Assembly (NCBI GenBank): GCA_934691725.1 | Contig: CAKUTF010000016.1 | Span: forward strand, 1-55,025 | Reading direction: 5' to 3' | Source of the DNA: an uncultured Fibrobacter sp. | GTDB taxonomy: Bacteria > Fibrobacterota > Fibrobacteria > Fibrobacterales > Fibrobacteraceae | DNA: 55,025 nucleotides | Part shown: one piece after another, positions 51,801 through 55,025 of the stretch | Layout of the letters: each line of letters starts with the position of its first letter | How positions within the stretch are numbered: position 1 is the stretch's first letter | Program-made: the position numbers and the translations under genes | Notes under the pieces: generated by a model | Seen by the model: only the letters and a program-made list of their open reading frames with translations | The model's database searches: none | Told to the model about the DNA's origin: nothing

Positions 51801-52217
51801 GTCAAGGATGCGGACCAGGAATCGGTCGTGCCTTTTGCCAAGCGGCTTGTGAAGCTCGGGTTCGAAATCTATTCGACCCGCGGAACGAGCACCGTTCTCC
51901 GCAATCACGGCATCAAGACCCACGGCGTATTCCGGATTTCGGACGGTCGCCCGAACGTTCTCGATTTGATCGACGAAAAGGATCTCGCCTGGATTGTGAA
52001 CACGCCGACGCCCGGTGCGAAGGCTGCAAAGGACGAGGCGAAAATCCGCTCCACGTGCATTCTCCGCGGAATCCCGATTACGACGACGCTCGATGCGCTC
52101 GAAGCGACCATCGAAGGTCTCGAAGACATGAAGGGCGAAACAGGCGACGGACGCTTTGGCGTGGAAGTCTGCTCGATTCAGGAATACCAGCGTCACGCAC
52201 CGAAAGTGAACGTTTAA
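48885..52217 (+). CDS. carB: Carbamoyl-phosphate synthase large subunit
   Basis: A 1110-residue enzyme forming carbamoyl phosphate from bicarbonate, ATP and ammonia delivered by CarA, for arginine and pyrimidine synthesis. Two homologous ATP-grasp halves start at [23 protein letters not shown] (about 8-30) and [23 protein letters not shown] (about 584-606). Each has a [20 protein letters not shown] or [20 protein letters not shown] block. The C-terminal MGS-like regulatory domain begins at [15 protein letters not shown]. It is slightly longer than the common ~1070 residues. GAAGG precedes the ATG. carA follows by 14 bases, the reverse of the usual carA-carB order. Confidence 0.96.
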   Translation: [1110 protein letters not shown]

Positions 52218-52231
52218 GAAGGAAAACGGCT

Positions 52232-53389
52232 ATGACACTAGAAGAAAAATGGAAACTCGAACGGGAACGCAAATCGTTCCTCGCTCTCTCGGACGGCAGC
52301 GTCTTTTTCGGCTATTCGATGGGCGCTCCCGTGGATTCCTTCGGCGAAGTTGTTTTCAACACGTCGCTTTCCGGCTACGAGGAAATTCTCTCGGACCCGT
52401 CGTATGCGGGGCAGTTTGTGACGCTCACCGAAACGGAGATTGGAAATGTCGGCGTGAACCTTGCGGACATGGAAAGCGAAAAGTTTCAGGCGGCGGGACT
52501 TCTCGTGCAGCAGATAAACGAAGCGTCCAACTTCCGCTCGGAAGAAAGCCTCACGGATGCGCTCAAGCGGTTTGGAATTCCGGCCCTTGCGGGAATCGAT
52601 ACGCGGGCGCTCACGCTTTTACTCCGCGAAAAGGGAACGCTCAAAGGCTTCGTCTGCACATCGGGAAAGGTTTCCCCGGACGAAGGCGTCAAAAAGGCAA
52701 AAGCTTGGGCGGGACTTGACGGAGTCGATATGGTCGAGACGGTCACATGCAAGGAAAAGTACGAATTTTCGGATGACTTCCTCGGCGAATTCGGCATGCC
52801 GAAAGAACTCCCCGCGGCGGATCTGAAACTCGTGGCGTACGATTTCGGCATCAAGCGGAACATTCTCCGCAACCTGCGGATGCAAGGTTTCCGCGTGATG
52901 GTCGTTCCCGCCTATACGCCTGCGGAAGAGGTTCTCGCGATGAATCCCGACGGCGTTTTCCTTTCGAACGGTCCCGGCGACCCGGCGGGCGTGAAAGGCG
53001 CGATGGACAATGCGAAAAAAATTTTAGGCAAGGTTCCCGTGATGGGCATCTGTCTCGGGCACCAGATCCTCGGGCTCGCAAGCGGAGCGCGGACGGGGCG
53101 TCTCAAGTTCGGGCATCACGGTGGGAACCATCCGGTGAAGTTCCTCGATACGGGCCGCGTCATGGTGACTTCGCAGAACCACAATTTCGCAGTCCTCGAA
53201 GATTCCATTGACCCGAACGTCTTGGAAGTGACCCATGTGAATCTGAACGACCGGTCGGTTGAAGGGTTCCGCTCGAAGAAAGTCCCGATGATCGCGGTGC
53301 AGTTCCACCCGGAAGCGGCGCCCGGTCCGCACGATTCGAATCCTTTCTTCGAAGACTGTCGGAAGCTCGTGCTGGGATTTAAGAAATAA
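52232..53389 (+). CDS. carA: Carbamoyl-phosphate synthase small (glutaminase) subunit
   Basis: A 385-residue glutamine amidotransferase subunit supplying ammonia to CarB. The N-terminal domain starts ALSDGSVFFGYSMGAPVDSFGEVVFNTSLSGYEEILSDPSYAGQ. The class I amidotransferase domain has the nucleophile Cys in GICLGHQILGLASGA and the His-Glu pair in VQFHPEAAPGPHDS. AAGGAAAA precedes the ATG at 52232; an earlier in-frame ATG lies within carB and was rejected. A terminator follows. Confidence 0.96.
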   Translation: MTLEEKWKLERERKSFLALSDGSVFFGYSMGAPVDSFGEVVFNTSLSGYEEILSDPSYAGQFVTLTETEIGNVGVNLADMESEKFQAAGLLVQQINEASNFRSEESLTDALKRFGIPALAGIDTRALTLLLREKGTLKGFVCTSGKVSPDEGVKKAKAWAGLDGVDMVETVTCKEKYEFSDDFLGEFGMPKELPAADLKLVAYDFGIKRNILRNLRMQGFRVMVVPAYTPAEEVLAMNPDGVFLSNGPGDPAGVKGAMDNAKKILGKVPVMGICLGHQILGLASGARTGRLKFGHHGGNHPVKFLDTGRVMVTSQNHNFAVLEDSIDPNVLEVTHVNLNDRSVEGFRSKKVPMIAVQFHPEAAPGPHDSNPFFEDCRKLVLGFKK

Positions 53390-53409
53390 AACTTCTTGCT
53401 TTTGATTTC

Positions 53410-53438
53410 AAGGCTCCGAAAATTTCGGGGCTTTTTTT
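53410..53438 (+). terminator. Terminator after carA
   Basis: AAGGCTCCGAAA and TTTCGGGGCTT form a stem with one wobble, followed by seven T. Confidence 0.85.
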
Positions 53439-53489
53439 ATTCACCGTCATCCCGGAACGACCATAGGGAGCGCACTGTATTCCGGATGC

Positions 53490-53522
53490 AAAAAAGCCCG
53501 GGCGTTTCCGCACCCAGGCTTT
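53490..53522 (-). terminator. Terminator of the last FISUMP gene
   Basis: On the minus strand AAAGCCTGGGTGC and GCCCGGGCTTT pair around a short loop and are followed by six T. It shares layout and flanking words with the terminator at 17534-17566. Confidence 0.8.
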
Positions 53523-53554
53523 GAGAAATTTGCTGCCGGAATAGTGGCGGTATG

Positions 53555-54895
53555 TCAGTCCTTGACGCAGCGGATTGTACGCGGACTGGTTTTATTTCTC
53601 TGCAATTCTCTTAGATCTTCACTGATATAACTCAAATTGTAGTTATAACTAGATGTTGGAGTAATCTCTGAGGAACTCCAATACTCTACAAAGTTGCCGT
53701 AGTTTTCATAATTGATGGGGTAACCGCCGAAACCAAAGATGTCTGTTCCGTTTGTTTTGTTTTGCCATCCGCTTGTGGATTTTAAAGCCGTCCCGACGCT
53801 ATCACTGGTTAGCGAATCCACAGATGAATAAAGCTTGTTCCAGTCCCTTTTGTTCGGCAGGTGCCAGCCTTCGGGACAAGCTCCGCGAACTGGATGTGAC
53901 GCATCGCACACTATTCCGTTGCCGCAATCTTTCCCACCGTCGCTGAACACGGCGGCAGAATCCATCGCGGCTGCCCATGTGTAGAAGCGTCCCATTTTAC
54001 AGGACGAATCTTTTTGGGAACAGTAACTTTTGGCGGTTCCGTGATTGTATTCGTAATTCAGGTTTTCCGCCATCCAAGTCTGGGTGCCGATGACGACCGT
54101 CTTGTAAACCTGTCCGTCGCGGCTATCGACAAGCGAGTCGTAGGAGACGGCCTTGTACGTGACCGATGTCTCGCCACAAACCAGTGTCGCCGTCCCGTCT
54201 CCGTTCTTTGTCAACGAGCAGTTGGTGGTTCCGTCTTTCCCGTCGGTCCCGTCCTTGCCGTTTGTTCCGTTCAGGATTACCCCGACGGAATCTCCTCCGC
54301 ATACGATCTTGTAGCCCGAGCCGTCCGAAAGCGCAGCCACCGTACAGGATGTCCCGTTCGCTCCGTCCTTCCCGTCCGAACCGTTTTCGCCGCTCGCTCC
54401 ATCCTTCCCGTCCGCGCCGTTCAGAATAACGCCGACGGAATCACCGCCACAAACAATCTTGTAGCCCAAGCCGTCCGAAAGCGCAGCCACCGTACAGGAT
54501 GTCCCGTTCGCTCCGTCCTTCCCGTCCGCGCCGTTCAGAATAACGCCGACGGAATCACCGCCGCAGACGACCTTGTAGCCGGACGAATCCGAAAGCGCTG
54601 CCACCGTGCAGGAGGCTCCGTCTGAACCGTTTTCTCCGTCCGCGCCGTCCTTGCCGCTAGCGGACGTCTTCGACAGCGGAACCCAGCCCGAATCCGCACA
54701 GATGCAAACCGAACTTTCGCTCGAAGCGAACACCGTCTTGCCTATGGCCGCCGAATCGCACGTCCCGAGCGAATCCGCGGAGGCCGCGACCTCCATGCCG
54801 GTAGTCTCGTTCGTCATCTTTGTGACGTCGTCGCCGCAGGCGAGTAGCGCGAGGGCGGAACATCCCGAAAGCAGAAATTGAAAACCGTTCTTCAT
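53555..54895 (-). CDS. FISUMP-domain lipoprotein, intact
   Basis: A 446-residue surface lipoprotein: signal ending LALLAC|GDD, a short VTKMTNETTG segment, and CDSAAIGKTVFAS...CADSGWVPLSK. Three units of the form SCTVAALSDxxGYKxVCGGDSVGVILNG follow, linked by collagen-like GKDG(A/T)xG triplets (about 90-230). The FISUMP domain then covers about 255-446 (VYKTVVIGTQTWMAENLNYEY, GRFYTWAAAMDS, CPEGWHLPN, TIRCVKD). GGAGG precedes the ATG. Its first ~60 codons are nearly identical at DNA level to those of the frameshifted gene at 19085, apart from a 9-base indel. It starts 16 bases after the stop of the partial gene at the window edge, so the two are probably co-transcribed. Confidence 0.9.
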   Translation of the reverse strand: MKNGFQFLLSGCSALALLACGDDVTKMTNETTGMEVAASADSLGTCDSAAIGKTVFASSESSVCICADSGWVPLSKTSASGKDGADGENGSDGASCTVAALSDSSGYKVVCGGDSVGVILNGADGKDGANGTSCTVAALSDGLGYKIVCGGDSVGVILNGADGKDGASGENGSDGKDGANGTSCTVAALSDGSGYKIVCGGDSVGVILNGTNGKDGTDGKDGTTNCSLTKNGDGTATLVCGETSVTYKAVSYDSLVDSRDGQVYKTVVIGTQTWMAENLNYEYNHGTAKSYCSQKDSSCKMGRFYTWAAAMDSAAVFSDGGKDCGNGIVCDASHPVRGACPEGWHLPNKRDWNKLYSSVDSLTSDSVGTALKSTSGWQNKTNGTDIFGFGGYPINYENYGNFVEYWSSSEITPTSSYNYNLSYISEDLRELQRNKTSPRTIRCVKD

Positions 54896-54911
54896 CGTAT
54901 CCTCCGAATTT

Positions 54912-55025
54912 TTACCAGGCGAAGTGTTTCCGGACGTCGTCCGAGACTTTGTTGGTGGGAACGGGATCCTGCGGCTTTGGCGGCCTGGACAGGACGGACT
55001 TGGCGTTCCAGTGCTTGGGGTAGGT
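54912..55025 (-). CDS. 3' end of a gene running off the window
   Basis: An open frame of 37 codons plus TAA at 54912-54914, read from the window edge. It ends ...PTNKVSDDVRKHFAW and is rich in Pro and Lys (SRPPKPQDPVP). Codon usage and the short 16-base gap to the FISUMP lipoprotein suggest a real C terminus of an upstream operon partner. No family can be named from this fragment. Confidence 0.55.
   Translation of the reverse strand, partial: TYPKHWNAKSVLSRPPKPQDPVPTNKVSDDVRKHFAW

Overview
The window looks like chromosomal DNA of a Fibrobacter-type bacterium (Fibrobacterota). The strongest clue is four lipoprotein genes ending in the Fibrobacter succinogenes major paralogous (FISUMP) domain, recognisable by VWMAxNL, G(R/K)LYxW, CPxGxHxP and a C-terminal SIRC(I/V) motif. 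A likely type IX sorting tail on one secreted protein and a Gram-negative envelope gene set fit this. No plasmid, phage, transposase, integrase or CRISPR gene is visible.

Layout: 0.5-5.1 kb holds a DEDDh exonuclease, a DUF374 acyltransferase, tRNA-Cys with promoter and terminator, a PEGA protein, an ABC-class ATPase and a secreted Cys-repeat protein. 5.5-7.7 kb holds a PPOX-family protein, TrmO, and a reverse rubrerythrin-PerR operon with a perfect PerR box. 8.6-17.3 kb is a plus-strand run: gltX, a zinc-ribbon/BON protein, a WYL regulator, queA, a GH57/DUF3536 protein and cysS. 17.6-21.4 kb is a minus-strand operon of two FISUMP lipoproteins flanking an HTH-like protein, preceded by a possible structured leader. 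22.0-29.2 kb is a complete Bat/MoxR operon. 29.2-30.9 kb is nadA plus an outer-membrane protein. 31.7-35.1 kb is a tight, A+T-richer four-gene operon (FRG-domain protein, cytoplasmic unknown, secreted unknown, frameshifted FISUMP lipoprotein), followed by an AAA/DUF4143 ATPase. 36.5-47.0 kb carries ferredoxin, argB-argD, a sorted secreted protein, a B12-type radical SAM protein, a MORN-like protein, DedA, malic enzyme MaeB and a lipoprotein hydrolase. 47.3-53.4 kb carries a degenerate GGDEF protein and carB-carA (reverse of the usual order). The window ends with an intact FISUMP lipoprotein and the 3' end of a gene that runs off the edge.

The most unusual material is in the intergenic DNA. 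Several spacers are mosaics of (a) tracts with 7-base periodicity built from different words, (b) hairpins whose stems differ between copies but stay base-paired around a constant TCAAG/CTTGA loop, (c) CCGCGGACGTCTA words, and (d) an element whose GAGAATGTC end directly abuts the stop codon of three unrelated genes. A ~188-bp near-perfect inverted repeat brackets 5 kb of housekeeping genes. Two of the four FISUMP genes are frameshifted at short runs. The best candidate for an undescribed gene system is the FRG-headed operon at 31.7-35.1 kb; its function is not established from the sequence.
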